A stretch of 64,000 nt of DNA from Achromobacter pestifer (GCF_013267355.1 NZ_CP053985.1:5394001-5458000), one strand, 5' to 3'. Counted from the first letter of the stretch, positions 46,901-56,630 are shown. A program made the numbers and translations. Notes: a model not told the origin generated them from the sequence alone.

Positions 46901-48082
46901 ATGAAGCGCATCCGGATCGGCAGCGGTTTATCGAGGTTGTTGGCCCCCCTGGGCCTGGCGGCGGCCCTGTCGGCGGCGCCCGCCGCGCAGGCGGCCGAGG
47001 ACCTGGTGCTGGGCGGCTCCATCCCGCTGAGCGGGGTGTTCGCCTTTGCCGGGCAGGGCATCCATGCCGGGATCACCGACTACGTGAAAATCGTCAACGA
47101 CCAGGGCGGCGTGAAGGGGCGCAAGCTGCGCTACGTGCCGGAAGACACCGCTTACAAGGTGGACGCGTCGGTGGCGGCCTTCAAGAAGATCACCAGCCAG
47201 AACAAGGTGAATTTCTACTACGGCGATTCCACCGGCTTCTCCAAGACCATCAACGCCGAACTGAATCGCACGGGCGACATCCTGATGACCGGCGCGTCCT
47301 TCGCCACGGAGCTGAACGATCCCGCCAAGTATCCCGCCCAGTTCATGCTGGGCCCCGACTACACGGAAATGTTCGGCATCCTGCTGCGCTACATCGCCAA
47401 GGAACAGCCCGGCGCCAAGGTGGCTTTTGTGTATTCGGACACGGAGTTCGGCCGCGATCCCATCGCCAGCTCGCGCGCGGTGGCGGAAAAACTGGGCCTG
47501 AAGGTCGCGACCGAGATCATGACACCGCCCGGCAGCGTGGACGTGTCGACCGAAGTGATCAAGCTGCGCCGCGCCGATCCGGACTACACCATCTTCCACG
47601 GTTACGTGCTGGCGCCGATTCCCGAGTTCGTGGGGCAGGGCAAGCGCATGGGCCTGAAGACGCGCTACATGGGCACGTTCTGGACCATGGACAACTCCAC
47701 CGTGATGCAGATGGGCGAGGACGCCGAAGGCTTCATGGGCGTGATGCCGTACCGCTACTACTACGACACGGCGGCCGATGCGCCGATGCTGAAGAAGATC
47801 CGCGAGATGCGTCCGCAGTACCAGAGCACGGGCTACATGCAGGGCTTCCTGGCCGCCATGCTGTTCACCGAGGTCGCCAAGCGCACGCTGGACGCCGGCA
47901 AGGAGCTGACCAGCGCCAATATGAAGGCGGCGCTGGACGGCATCAAGGATTTCGACACGGGTGGCCTGATCGGCGTGCCGATTTCCATCAAGGGCAATTC
48001 GATCCCGGTGGGCCGGATCTACCGCGCCGACGTGAAGCAGAAGCAGATGGTGCCGGCATCCGACTGGATCGTGCTGAAGTGA
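46901..48082 (+). CDS. livK: Branched-chain-type ABC transporter substrate-binding protein (LivK-like)
   Basis: A 393-residue periplasmic binding protein of the Leu/Ile/Val type. The signal peptide is about 1-31 (basic start, then LAPLGLAAALSAAPAAQAA). It continues DLVLGGSIPLSGVFAFAGQG and GVKGRKLRYVPEDTAYKVDASVAAF, typical of the family. The AGGAGAC site precedes the ATG at 46901. Its sequence differs enough from classical LivK/LivJ that an aromatic or other acid ligand is possible; the symbol reflects the family. Confidence 0.9.
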   Translation: MKRIRIGSGLSRLLAPLGLAAALSAAPAAQAAEDLVLGGSIPLSGVFAFAGQGIHAGITDYVKIVNDQGGVKGRKLRYVPEDTAYKVDASVAAFKKITSQNKVNFYYGDSTGFSKTINAELNRTGDILMTGASFATELNDPAKYPAQFMLGPDYTEMFGILLRYIAKEQPGAKVAFVYSDTEFGRDPIASSRAVAEKLGLKVATEIMTPPGSVDVSTEVIKLRRADPDYTIFHGYVLAPIPEFVGQGKRMGLKTRYMGTFWTMDNSTVMQMGEDAEGFMGVMPYRYYYDTAADAPMLKKIREMRPQYQSTGYMQGFLAAMLFTEVAKRTLDAGKELTSANMKAALDGIKDFDTGGLIGVPISIKGNSIPVGRIYRADVKQKQMVPASDWIVLK

Positions 48083-48089
48083 GGCGGCC

Positions 48090-48929
48090 GTGAATTCCGG
48101 ACATGACGCGCATGCCGCGCCGCCCGCAGCGGCGGTGCTCGATATCAACAATATCGAAGTCGTCTACAACAAGGCGGTGCAGGTGCTGCGCGGCTTGTCC
48201 CTGTCAGTGCCGGCCGGCAGCATCGTGGCGCTCTTGGGCAGCAACGGCGCCGGCAAGTCCACCACCTTGAAGGCCGTGTCCGGCCTGCTGGACCTGGAGG
48301 ACGGCGCGCTGGTGCGCGGACAGATCGTCTTCAACGGCGGCGACACCGCGGGCGCCAGGCCTCAGAACCTGGTGCGCGCGGGCTTGGCGCACGTGATGGA
48401 GGGGCGCCGGGTGTTCGAGGACCTGACGGTCGAGGAAAACCTGGTGGCCGCCACCTACGCCCTGACGGGCAGGCCGGGGGCGAAGGTCGACTTCGATCTG
48501 GTCTATGGCTATTTTCCGCGCCTGTTCGAGCGCCGTCGCGGCCTGGCGGGCTATCTGTCGGGCGGCGAACAGCAGATGCTGGCCATCGGCCGCGCGCTGA
48601 TCGCGCAGCCCAGGCTGATGCTGCTGGACGAGCCTTCGCTGGGTCTGTCGCCGATGCTGGTGGAGAACATCTTCTCCATCATCGCTCGCATTAACCACGA
48701 ACAGGGGGTATCGATGCTGCTGGTGGAGCAGAACGCGTCGGTGGCGCTGGCGGTGGCGCATTACGGCTACATCATGGAAACCGGCAAGGTGGTGATCGAC
48801 GGCAGCGCCGAAAAACTGGCGGCGGATCCCGACGTGCGCGAGTTCTACCTGGGCGTGGGCGGCACGGGCGAGGCCCGCGGCTTTCGCGACATCAAGCACT
48901 ACAAGCGCCGCAAGCGCTGGCTGTCATGA
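48090..48929 (+). CDS. livF: Branched-chain-type ABC transporter ATP-binding protein (LivF-like)
   Basis: A 279-residue ABC ATPase: Walker A LLGSNGAGKST, the LivF feature VMEGRRVFEDLTVEENL, signature LSGGEQQMLAIGRAL and Walker B LMLLDEPSLGLSPMLV. The start is GTG at 48090, 7 bases after livK's stop. An N-terminal Ala/Pro-rich extension of about 15 residues and a basic C-terminus (HYKRRKRWLS) are additions. The stop overlaps the ligase start by 4 bases. Confidence 0.92.
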   Translation: MNSGHDAHAAPPAAAVLDINNIEVVYNKAVQVLRGLSLSVPAGSIVALLGSNGAGKSTTLKAVSGLLDLEDGALVRGQIVFNGGDTAGARPQNLVRAGLAHVMEGRRVFEDLTVEENLVAATYALTGRPGAKVDFDLVYGYFPRLFERRRGLAGYLSGGEQQMLAIGRALIAQPRLMLLDEPSLGLSPMLVENIFSIIARINHEQGVSMLLVEQNASVALAVAHYGYIMETGKVVIDGSAEKLAADPDVREFYLGVGGTGEARGFRDIKHYKRRKRWLS

Positions 48930-50785
48930 CGGACAAGCACATGGATATCTCCGGCGCATCCGCGCAGGCATGGCCGGCCCTGACGCTGCCGCAGATGCTG
49001 CGCGAGCAGGCGCGACGCCAGCCCGCGGCCATCGCCATCCGGCAGAAGGACTTCGGCATCTGGAAGCCCATGGCCTGGGCGGAGTACTGGAGCCGCGCCT
49101 GCCGCGTGGGGCTGGGTCTGCGCGCCCTGGGCCTGAGCGTGGGCGGCCGGGTCGCCATCGTCTCCGAGAACCGCGTGGAATGGCTGTTGACCCAGATGGG
49201 GGCGGGCGCGGTCGGCGCGGTCGCGGTGGGCGTGTATTCCACCAGCCCGGCCGAGGAAATGGGCTACGTGCTGGAGCACGCGGACGTGGAACTGGTAGTG
49301 TGCGAGGACCAGGAACAGACCGACAAGGTGCTGCAGGTGGCGGACCGGCTGCCGCTTCTGCGCCGCATCGTCATGATGGAGACCAAGGGCCTGCGTTCCT
49401 ATGCGCCCGCCGAGCGTGAGCGCATCGTGACCTACGCCGAGATCGAGGCCGAGGGTGCGCGGCGCGAGGCGGCCGAGCTCGCCGCGTTGAACACGGCGCT
49501 GGACGGCCAGCGGCTGGATGACACCGGCCTCATGATCTATACCTCCGGCTCCACTGGCAAGCCCAAGGGCGCGATGCTGAGCTACGGCAACATGCGCGGC
49601 GTGGCGCCGGGCATCGCCGAGCGGCTGGCGATGGATGGCAATAGCGTGCACCTGTCCTACCTGCCGCTGTGCCACGTGGCCGAACAGATGCTGTCCACCT
49701 TCGTGCCCATCTACCTGGGCGCGCAGGTGAATTTCGGCGAATCGATACGCACGGTGCAGGAAGACCTGCGCGAAGTTGCGCCAACGATCTTCCTGGGCGT
49801 GCCGCGCATCTGGGAAAAACTGCACGCCGCGATTTCGATCAAGATGCAGGAGGCCGGGCGCCTGCAGCAATGGCTGTACGGGCGCGCCGTGGCGGCCTGC
49901 ACGCCGTTCCTGGAGAAGTCGCCCGCCCAGTACAGCTTGCGCGAGCGCTGGACGCGTTGGCTGTGGTACTGGCTGGTGCTGCGCGCCTTGCAGAACTTCA
50001 TCGGCCTGCGGCGGGTGCGCGTGGCGATGACGGGCGCGGCGCCGATCTCGCCGGACGTGGTGCGCTACTTCCGCACGCTGGGCGTGCCGCTGATCGAGGT
50101 CTACGGGCTGACGGAGTCCGCGGGCATGATCTTCGGCCAGCATCCGGACCGCGTGAAGGTGGGCACCGTGGGCGAACCCATCCTGGGCGTGGAATGGCGC
50201 ATGGGTGACGCCGGCGAGCTGCTGGTGCGCGGCGACATGGTGTTCCAGGGCTATTACAAGAATCCGGAAGCCACCGCCAGCACCGTGCGCGACGGCTGGT
50301 TGTACACGGGCGACGTGGTGGCGGAAGAGGCGGGGCGAGTGCGCATCGTGGACCGGCTCAAGGACATTATGATCACGGCGGGCGGCAAGAACCTGACGCC
50401 TTCCGAGATCGAGAATGCGGTAAAGGGCAGTCCCTACGTGAAGGAATGCATCGTGATCGCGGACGGCAGGAAGTACGTGTCGGCGCTGATCCAGCTGGAA
50501 TTCGACACGGTGGGCAAGTGGGCCGAATCGCGTCGCATCGCCTTCACGCATTTCCGGTCGCTGGCCGAATGCGCGCAGGTGCGCGAACTGGTGCAGCAGG
50601 AAGTCGCGCGCGCCAATGCTGGCCTTGCGCCGGTGGCGCAGATCAAACGCTTCCATCTGCTGACCAAGGAGCTGGACCACGACGATGGCGAAGTGACCGC
50701 CACCATGAAAGTCAGGCGCGCCAGCATCTACCGCAGCTACGCGGACGAGATCGAGGCGCTCTACGTTGAGGAGACGACGGCATGA
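48926..50785 (+). CDS. AMP-forming long-chain-type acyl-CoA ligase
   Basis: A 619-residue adenylate-forming ligase of the long-chain FadD/ACSL type. YTSGSTGKPKGAMLSYGN lies at about 204-221; YGLTESAGM, GWLYTGDVVAEEAG and DRLKDIMITAGGKNLTPSEIE follow, and the C-terminal DGEVTATMKVRRASIYRSY carries the terminal lysine region. Long C-terminal segment with YADEIEALY fits this class rather than short-chain types. It overlaps livF (ATGA) and thiolase by 4 bases. It should activate the acid brought in by the neighbouring ABC transporter. Confidence 0.92.
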   Translation: MTDKHMDISGASAQAWPALTLPQMLREQARRQPAAIAIRQKDFGIWKPMAWAEYWSRACRVGLGLRALGLSVGGRVAIVSENRVEWLLTQMGAGAVGAVAVGVYSTSPAEEMGYVLEHADVELVVCEDQEQTDKVLQVADRLPLLRRIVMMETKGLRSYAPAERERIVTYAEIEAEGARREAAELAALNTALDGQRLDDTGLMIYTSGSTGKPKGAMLSYGNMRGVAPGIAERLAMDGNSVHLSYLPLCHVAEQMLSTFVPIYLGAQVNFGESIRTVQEDLREVAPTIFLGVPRIWEKLHAAISIKMQEAGRLQQWLYGRAVAACTPFLEKSPAQYSLRERWTRWLWYWLVLRALQNFIGLRRVRVAMTGAAPISPDVVRYFRTLGVPLIEVYGLTESAGMIFGQHPDRVKVGTVGEPILGVEWRMGDAGELLVRGDMVFQGYYKNPEATASTVRDGWLYTGDVVAEEAGRVRIVDRLKDIMITAGGKNLTPSEIENAVKGSPYVKECIVIADGRKYVSALIQLEFDTVGKWAESRRIAFTHFRSLAECAQVRELVQQEVARANAGLAPVAQIKRFHLLTKELDHDDGEVTATMKVRRASIYRSYADEIEALYVEETTA

Positions 50786-51936
50786 ACGAAGCCGTGATCG
50801 TGGAGGCCGTGCGCACCCCTTTCGGGCGGCGCGGCGGATGGTGGGCGGACACGCGGCCGGACACGCTGTTGGCTGAGACGGTGCGTGGCCTGTTGGCGCG
50901 GGCCGGGTTGCCAGGCGCCCAGGTCGAGGACCTGATCGCAGGCTGCGTCAGCCAGGCGGGCGAGCAGGGCGCCAACATCGGCAGGCTGGCCGCCATGTTG
51001 GCGGACCTGCCCGAGAGCGTGCCAGGCGTGGCCCTGAACCGCATGTGCGGATCCAGCCAGCAGGCGGTGCACTTCGGCGCGCAGGCCATCGCCGCGGGCG
51101 ACATGCGCTACGTGGTGGCGGGCGGTGTCGAAAGCATGAGCCGGGTGCCGATGTTCCTGGACGTGACGCTGGGGCAGGGCGAGTTTCGCGGTTTCGAGAC
51201 GCTGAACCCCGCTCTGCTGGCGCGCTATCCGCTGATTCACCAGATTGAGAGCGCGGAGCGGATTGCGGAGCGTTGGCAACTGTCGCAGGCGGATATGGAC
51301 GAATGGGCCAGGGAAAGCCATGCGCGCGCCTGGAGCGCGGCGCAGGCCGGCCGCCACGCCGAGCTGCTGCCGGGACCGCGGGCAGGCGCCGAACGCGACG
51401 AAGGCATCCGCGAGCAGACCGATGCTGCCCGGATGGCGGCCATGGCGCCCGCCTTGCGGCCGCCGGGCCAGGGAGGTGTCACCGCCGCCAACGCCAGTCA
51501 GCTGGCGGATGGCGCTTCCGCGGTGCTGCTGGCGGACCGTGACGCGGCGCTGGCCGACGGCCTGCGGCCGCGTGCACGCTTTCTGGCGCGGGTGGCGGTG
51601 GGATCGGACCCGGTGCTGCAATTGACCGGAGTGATCCCTGCCGCGCGGCAGGCGCTGGCGCGCGCCGGCCTGAGCCTGGAGGACATCGACTGGATCGAGA
51701 TCAACGAGGCCTTCGCCAGCGTGGTGCTGGCCTGGCAGCGCGAACTGGGTGCGAACCTGTCCCGCATCAATCCCTGGGGCGGCGCGATTGCGCACGGGCA
51801 TCCCTTGGGGGCGACGGGAGCCGGCCTGATGGCCAAGATGCTGACGGGCCTGGAAGCCACCGAAGGCGAGCTGGGCATGCAGCTGATGTGCATCGGTCAT
51901 GGCATGGCCACGGCGACCATCATCCAGAGGCTGTGA
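50782..51936 (+). CDS. Acetyl-CoA acyltransferase (thiolase)
   Basis: A 384-residue thiolase with the full catalytic set: Cys89 (NRMCGSSQQ), His340 (AHGHPLGATG) and Cys370 (LMCIGHGMA). It would cleave 3-ketoacyl-CoA to acetyl-CoA plus a shortened acyl-CoA. Its start overlaps the ligase stop by 4 bases, and the TetR gene begins 6 bases after its stop. Hydratase and dehydrogenase genes are not in the operon, apart from the divergent crotonase at 43077. Confidence 0.93.
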   Translation: MNEAVIVEAVRTPFGRRGGWWADTRPDTLLAETVRGLLARAGLPGAQVEDLIAGCVSQAGEQGANIGRLAAMLADLPESVPGVALNRMCGSSQQAVHFGAQAIAAGDMRYVVAGGVESMSRVPMFLDVTLGQGEFRGFETLNPALLARYPLIHQIESAERIAERWQLSQADMDEWARESHARAWSAAQAGRHAELLPGPRAGAERDEGIREQTDAARMAAMAPALRPPGQGGVTAANASQLADGASAVLLADRDAALADGLRPRARFLARVAVGSDPVLQLTGVIPAARQALARAGLSLEDIDWIEINEAFASVVLAWQRELGANLSRINPWGGAIAHGHPLGATGAGLMAKMLTGLEATEGELGMQLMCIGHGMATATIIQRL

Positions 51937-51942
51937 CCGGAC

Positions 51943-52578
51943 ATGGAGAAGCTGCGGGAGGCCACGGAAGGCCGGGACGAAGGATCGGAATCCGAGCGCC
52001 GGCGCGAGGTGATCCTGACGGCCGGGCAGCTGTTCTGCAAGCACGGCTATGAACGCACCACCGTGCGCGAGCTGGCGCGGGCGGTGGGCTTGCAGTCCGG
52101 CAGCTTGTTCCATCATTTCCGCAGCAAGGAGGAGATCCTGGTGGCGGTGATGAATAACGGCATCCAGGAAGTGATAGACCATGGCGAACGGGCGCTGGCG
52201 CGCTACCAGGCGCCGGCGGACCGGCTGGCCGCGCTGTTCCGCGTGCATATGTGGAGCATGCTGCATGGGGCAGGCGGAGACGCCATGAATGCGCTGGTGT
52301 ATGAATGGCGCAGCCTGTCCTTGCCCAGCCGGGCGGCCGTGAAATCGCTGAGCGACCGTTACGAGGAAATGTGGCAGGACGCGGTGGCGGCCGCCATGGC
52401 GGCGGGGCTGTTGCAAGGCGACGCGCGCGTCATCAAGCGCTGCGTGCTGGGCGCCATGAACCTGACGGTGCAGTGGTACAAGCCGGACGGCCGCTTGCAG
52501 CCCGCCGAGTTCATCGATGCGATGCTGCAGGCTTCGCTGCCGTCGCTGCCGGCGGGGGCCGGCAAGTGGCCCGAATAG
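51943..52578 (+). CDS. TetR family transcriptional regulator
   Basis: A 211-residue TetR regulator. The helix-turn-helix is at about 42-64 (TVRELARAVGLQSGSLFHHFRSKEEI). It begins 6 bases after the thiolase stop and is the last gene of the liv-ligase-thiolase operon, so it probably regulates that operon. The inverted repeat at 43944-43963 upstream of the operon is a candidate target. Family members controlling fatty-acid and aromatic-acyl-CoA pathways often sense acyl-CoA; here that is inference. Confidence 0.9.
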   Translation: MEKLREATEGRDEGSESERRREVILTAGQLFCKHGYERTTVRELARAVGLQSGSLFHHFRSKEEILVAVMNNGIQEVIDHGERALARYQAPADRLAALFRVHMWSMLHGAGGDAMNALVYEWRSLSLPSRAAVKSLSDRYEEMWQDAVAAAMAAGLLQGDARVIKRCVLGAMNLTVQWYKPDGRLQPAEFIDAMLQASLPSLPAGAGKWPE

Positions 52579-52599
52579 GCAGGCCGCAAGGCCGGGCGC

Positions 52600-52920
52600 T
52601 CAGCCCCGGCGCTTGAGGAACGCGCCTACGGCGCAGGCGACGGCCAGCGCCAGCAGCGTGCCCGCCACGGGCAGCAGGAAATCCACCTGGCCGTGATAGC
52701 CGCCGCCGGTGACGCCGCCCGCGACACCACCCGCCCACAGCAGGAAAGTCATCAGCGAGGCGGCCACCGAGATCGCCGCAGCGATGCACAAGGCGATGAA
52801 CACCGGCCGGCGCGGCCGCGCCGCCGGGTAGGGGGAGGAGGGCTGGACGCTGCGGGGCTGTTTGATCCAGTAGATCAGCCCCGCCACGACCAGCAGCAGC
52901 ATCAGGATCTTGAAGATCAT
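52600..52920 (-). CDS. Small membrane protein of unknown function
   Basis: A 106-residue protein with three hydrophobic segments: about 3-18 (KILMLLLVVAGLIYWI), 43-66 (VFIALCIAAAISVAASLMTFLLWA) and 82-100. A proline/serine-rich basic stretch follows the first segment, and the C-terminus is FLKRRG. No family recognised. It lies 15 bases downstream of lysS on the same strand and may be read with it. Confidence 0.65.
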   Translation of the reverse strand: MIFKILMLLLVVAGLIYWIKQPRSVQPSSPYPAARPRRPVFIALCIAAAISVAASLMTFLLWAGGVAGGVTGGGYHGQVDFLLPVAGTLLALAVACAVGAFLKRRG

Positions 52921-52935
52921 GATGCCAGCCGCCGT

Positions 52936-54459
52936 TTAGTCTTCACGGCGCAGGTGCGGGAAGAGGATGACGTCGCGGATGCTGGGGCTGTCGGTCAGCA
53001 GCATGACCAGGCGGTCGATGCCGATGCCGCAGCCGCCCGTCGGAGGCATGCCGTATTCCAGGGCGCGGATGTAGTCCGCGTCGTAGAACATGGCTTCCTC
53101 GTCGCCCGCGTCCTTGGCCTCGACCTGCGAGCGGAAGCGCTCGGCCTGGTCTTCGGGATCGTTCAGTTCCGAGAAGCCGTTGGCGATCTCGCGGCCGGTC
53201 ATGAAGAGCTCGAAGCGCTCGGTGATGCCCTCGCGGGTATCGGAGGCGCGCGCCAGCGGGGAGACTTCCACCGGGTAGTCGATGATGTAGGTGGGGTTCC
53301 AGAGCTTGGCTTCGGCGGTTTCTTCGAACAGCGCCAATTGCAGCGCGCCCAGGCCGGCGCGCGACAGCACCGGGCCGTCGGCGTCGGCGCCCAGCTTCTT
53401 GAGTTCCGCGCGCACGAAGGCCGCGTCGTCCAGCTGCGCCTGGGTGTAGCCGTCGGCGTACTTGAGGATGGCTTCGCAGATGGTCAGGCGGTCGAACGGC
53501 TTGGACAGGTCCAGTTCGCGTTCGCCGTAGGTCAGCACCGCGCTGCCGGTGGCCGAGATGGCGGCCTGGCGGATCAATTCTTCCGTGAAGTCCATGAGCC
53601 AGCGGTATTCCGCAAAGGCCGCATAGAACTCCATCATGGTGAATTCAGGATTGTGGCGCGGGCTCACGCCCTCGTTGCGGAAGTTGCGGTTGACTTCGAA
53701 AACGCGTTCGAAGCCGCCGACGATCAGGCGCTTGAGGTAGAGCTCGGGCGCGATGCGCAGGTACATTTCCATGTCCAGCGCATTGTGGTGCGTGACGAAG
53801 GGCTTGGCCGCCGCGCCGCCCGGGATCGGGTGCAGCATGGGGGTTTCCACTTCAAGAAAGCCCGCGTTCAGCATGAACTGGCGGATGCTGCCCACGGCCT
53901 TGCTGCGCGCCTCGAAGGTGCGGCGCGTGGCGTCCGTCATGATGAGGTCGACGTAGCGCTGGCGGTAGCGCAGTTCTTGGTCGGCCACGCCGTGGAACTT
54001 GTCGGGCAGCGGGCGCAGCGACTTGGACAGCAGGCGCGCGCTGGCGGCGTGCACCGACAGCTCGCCCTTGTTGGTCTTGAAGACCGACCCTTCGATGGCG
54101 ATGATGTCGCCGATGTCCCATTGCTTGAACGCGGCGTAGTTGTCTTCGCCCAGCGTGCCGCGGTCCAGGTAGATCTGGATGCGGCCGGTGCTGTCCTGCA
54201 GCGTGGCGAAGCTGGCCTTGCCCATGACGCGCTTGAGCATCATGCGGCCGGCGACCTTGACGGTGACCGGATTGGCGGCCAGGGCTTCCTGCTCCTGGCC
54301 GTCGTACTTGTCATGCAGGGCGGCGGCGCGGGCGTCGGGAACGAAGTCGTTGGGGTACGCGACCCCGGTTTCGCGCAGTTTGGCCAGCTTGGCGCGCCGT
54401 TCGGCGATCAAGCGGTTTTCATCCTGGGCGGGAGCCGGAGCGGTCGTGTGGTCGGTCAT
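52936..54459 (-). CDS. lysS: Lysyl-tRNA synthetase, class II
   Basis: A 507-residue class II lysyl-tRNA synthetase. The N-terminal OB-fold (about 60-160) binds the anticodon. Motif 2 is [20 protein letters not shown] and motif 3 is [25 protein letters not shown] is also typical. The length matches bacterial LysS. It lies downstream of the SDR gene by 10 bases and prfB further upstream. In E. coli prfB and lysS are adjacent; here the SDR gene lies between. Confidence 0.98.
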   Translation of the reverse strand: MTDHTTAPAPAQDENRLIAERRAKLAKLRETGVAYPNDFVPDARAAALHDKYDGQEQEALAANPVTVKVAGRMMLKRVMGKASFATLQDSTGRIQIYLDRGTLGEDNYAAFKQWDIGDIIAIEGSVFKTNKGELSVHAASARLLSKSLRPLPDKFHGVADQELRYRQRYVDLIMTDATRRTFEARSKAVGSIRQFMLNAGFLEVETPMLHPIPGGAAAKPFVTHHNALDMEMYLRIAPELYLKRLIVGGFERVFEVNRNFRNEGVSPRHNPEFTMMEFYAAFAEYRWLMDFTEELIRQAAISATGSAVLTYGERELDLSKPFDRLTICEAILKYADGYTQAQLDDAAFVRAELKKLGADADGPVLSRAGLGALQLALFEETAEAKLWNPTYIIDYPVEVSPLARASDTREGITERFELFMTGREIANGFSELNDPEDQAERFRSQVEAKDAGDEEAMFYDADYIRALEYGMPPTGGCGIGIDRLVMLLTDSPSIRDVILFPHLRRED

Positions 54460-54469
54460 GGTCGGGGGA

Positions 54470-55225
54470 TCAGTCGTAATTGCGGATGTCGTCGATTTCG
54501 GTCGTGCCGAAATCTTCGCGATCCAGGTAGGCGAGGATGCGGGAGGCCACGTTGGCGGGCGAGGACAGCTTGCCGGTCGCGTGGAACTCCTGGAACTTGG
54601 CCAGCGCCGGGAAGCTTTCCGGATCGCTGGAACGGATGGCGACCTGCATGTCGGTGTCGACGATGCCGGGGGCCAGCGCGACGATGCGCGCGCCGTCGGC
54701 GCCTTGCTCGGCCTTGACCACGCGCGAATACATGTCGAGCGCGGCCTTGGTGGCGCAGTAGACGCCCCAGCCGGCGTTCGGGTTGCGGCCCGCGCCGGAG
54801 GAGATGTTGAGCACGCGGCGGTCGGCCTTGAGGTCTTCGACGGCGGCCAGGAAGCGCGCCGTGAGCAGCATGACGGCGCTGACGTTCAGGTTGAAGGCGG
54901 CGGCGATGGCCGCGCCGTCGGCCAGCGCGTCGGTGGCCGCGATGGGATGCACCGTGCCGGCGTTGTTGATCAGCAGATAGCGGCTGGCGTCGCGCGGCAG
55001 CGATGCGCAGATGCGCTGCGCCACCGTCTCAACGGCGTTCAGGTCCGAGAGGTCCACGGACAGCTGTTCCAGCTGCGCGTCCTGCGAGCGCGCGTAAGCG
55101 GCCAGCTCGGGGTCTTCGCGGCGCGCCAGGGTGATCAGGCGGGTGCCCGGTTTGGCCAGGCCGCGCGCCATGGCGGCGCCGATGCCGCGCGAAGCGCCGG
55201 TGAGAATTGCAATGGTGTCGGACAT
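54470..55225 (-). CDS. Short-chain dehydrogenase/reductase (SDR) family protein
   Basis: A 251-residue classical SDR. The nucleotide-binding motif TGASRGIG is at 9-16, NNAG at 87-90, and the active-site tetrad residues Tyr156 and Lys160 are in YCATK, with Ser142/143 in ISSGAG. It resembles sepiapterin-reductase/benzil-reductase-like SDRs in length and layout, but the substrate is not determinable. It sits between prfB and lysS on the same strand, 10 bases before lysS. Confidence 0.9.
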   Translation of the reverse strand: MSDTIAILTGASRGIGAAMARGLAKPGTRLITLARREDPELAAYARSQDAQLEQLSVDLSDLNAVETVAQRICASLPRDASRYLLINNAGTVHPIAATDALADGAAIAAAFNLNVSAVMLLTARFLAAVEDLKADRRVLNISSGAGRNPNAGWGVYCATKAALDMYSRVVKAEQGADGARIVALAPGIVDTDMQVAIRSSDPESFPALAKFQEFHATGKLSSPANVASRILAYLDREDFGTTEIDDIRNYD

Positions 55226-55265
55226 TCGTGAACCTCTGGATGCGTTGAGGGGACTATCGCGAAAC

Positions 55266-56370
55266 TCAGATGCCTTGCTTCAGGCTGGCCTGGATGAAGG
55301 GGTCCAGGTCGCCGTCCAGCACCTTCTGGGTGTTGGAAATTTCGACGTTGGTGCGCAGATCCTTGATGCGGCTCTGGTCCAGCACGTAGGAGCGGATCTG
55401 GTGGCCCCAGCCCACGTCGGTCTTGGAGTCTTCCAGCTTCTGCTGCTCGGCCATGCGGTTGCGCATTTCGAGTTCGTAGAGCTTGGACTTCAGCATCTGC
55501 ATGGCTTCGGCGCGGTTGCGGTGCTGCGAACGGTCGTTCTGGCACTGCACCACGATGCCGGTGGGCATGTGGGTCAGGCGCACGGCCGAGTCGGTCTTGT
55601 TGATGTGCTGGCCGCCCGCGCCGGAGGCGCGGTAGGTGTCCACGCGCAGGTCGGCGGGGTTCACTTCGACTTCGAAGGATTCGTCGACTTCGGGGTAGAC
55701 GAAGACGCTGGCGAACGAGGTGTGGCGCCCGCCCGAGGAATCGAACGGGCTCTTGCGCACCAGGCGGTGCACGCCGGTTTCGGTGCGCAGGTAGCCGAAC
55801 GCGTATTCGCCCTCGATCTTGATGGTGGCGGACTTCAGGCCCGCGACGTCGCCGTCGGATTCTTCCAGCACTTCGGCCTTGAAGCCCTTGCGCTCGGCGT
55901 ACTTCAGGTACTGGCGCAGCAGCATGGAGGCCCAGTCCTGCGCTTCCGTGCCGCCGGCGCCGGCCTGGATGTCCAGGAAGCAGTTCAGCGGATCGGCCGG
56001 ATTGGAGAACATGCGGCGGAATTCCAGCGCTTCCAGTTTTTCCTGGAAGGCGTCGGCGTCCTGCTCGATGGATTCGAGGGTGGCGTCGTCGTCGTCGGAA
56101 GCGGCCAGTTCGAACAATTCGTTCGAGTCGGCCAAGCCCGAGCCCAGGGCGGTGAGCGTTTCCACCACGTCTTCGAGGGCTTTCTTTTCACGGCCCAGGT
56201 CCTGGGCGTGCTTGGGATCGTTCCAGACCGCCGGATCTTCGAGTTCGGCGTTTACGACTTGCAGGCGTTCAGCTTTGGCATCGTAGTCAAAGATACCTCC
56301 GTAGAGCCTGTTCGCGCTCCGCGTAATCGGCGAGGCGGGCTGCGAGCTGGTTCTGACGTTCGGCTTCCAT
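55266..56370 (-). CDS. prfB: Peptide chain release factor 2, programmed +1 frameshift
   Basis: A 367-residue class I release factor encoded in two frames. The first 27 codons begin at ATG 56370 and end at an in-frame TGA (56287-56289). A +1 shift at CTT-T-GAC then continues through 340 residues to 55266. The stop-recognition tripeptide SPF is in RKSPFDSSG, and the GGQ motif is in [16 protein letters not shown]. Reading UGA itself provides feedback: low RF2 increases frameshifting. Annotating only the longer frame would give a truncated protein starting near 56168. Confidence 0.96.
56286..56301 (-). promoter_or_regulatory. prfB programmed frameshift site
   Basis: CGG AGG TAT CTT TGA C on the minus strand, with an internal Shine-Dalgarno-like GGAGG (56296-56300) before the slippery CTT (56290-56292) and the UGA stop followed by C. 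This matches the classical RF2 frameshift signal apart from one base in the Shine-Dalgarno-like stretch. Confidence 0.95.
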
Positions 56371-56488
56371 GATGATCCTGTCCTGATGACTTTTGTGCGA
56401 AACCAAACATTTTACCGTGCTTGGAGCAAGTGCGCGGCCGTGCCTGGTCCGAAGGGGGACGGATCGTATCGCGGCGGATGTTGCTGCC

Positions 56489-56527
56489 AAACCCAAGTTG
56501 TTCAGTTTTTTGTCAACTGCTGGGTTT
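56489..56527 (+). promoter_or_regulatory. Long imperfect hairpin upstream of an MFS gene
   Basis: AAACCCA-AGTTG (56489-56500) can pair with CAACT-(GC)-TGGGTTT (56514-56527), a 12-base-pair stem interrupted by a 2-base bulge with a T-rich 13-base loop. It lies in the 260-base divergent spacer between prfB and the MFS gene, about 105 bases before the MFS start. It could be an operator, a leader structure or a leftover terminator. Confidence 0.35.
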
Positions 56528-56630
56528 TAGGCTGCGGGGTGACGGTCTGGCCGTTCCTGATCGGAACGAGGCGGGCCGCAACGGCGCCGGCGAGCAGCCG
56601 GCCTATCCCGACAGAGGAATGGAGACATAG

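Noticed and set aside
55266..56168. RF2 starting at the first ATG of the long frame
   Set aside because: It would omit the N-terminal domain. The classical frameshift signal at 56286-56301 joins a 27-codon first frame to this one.
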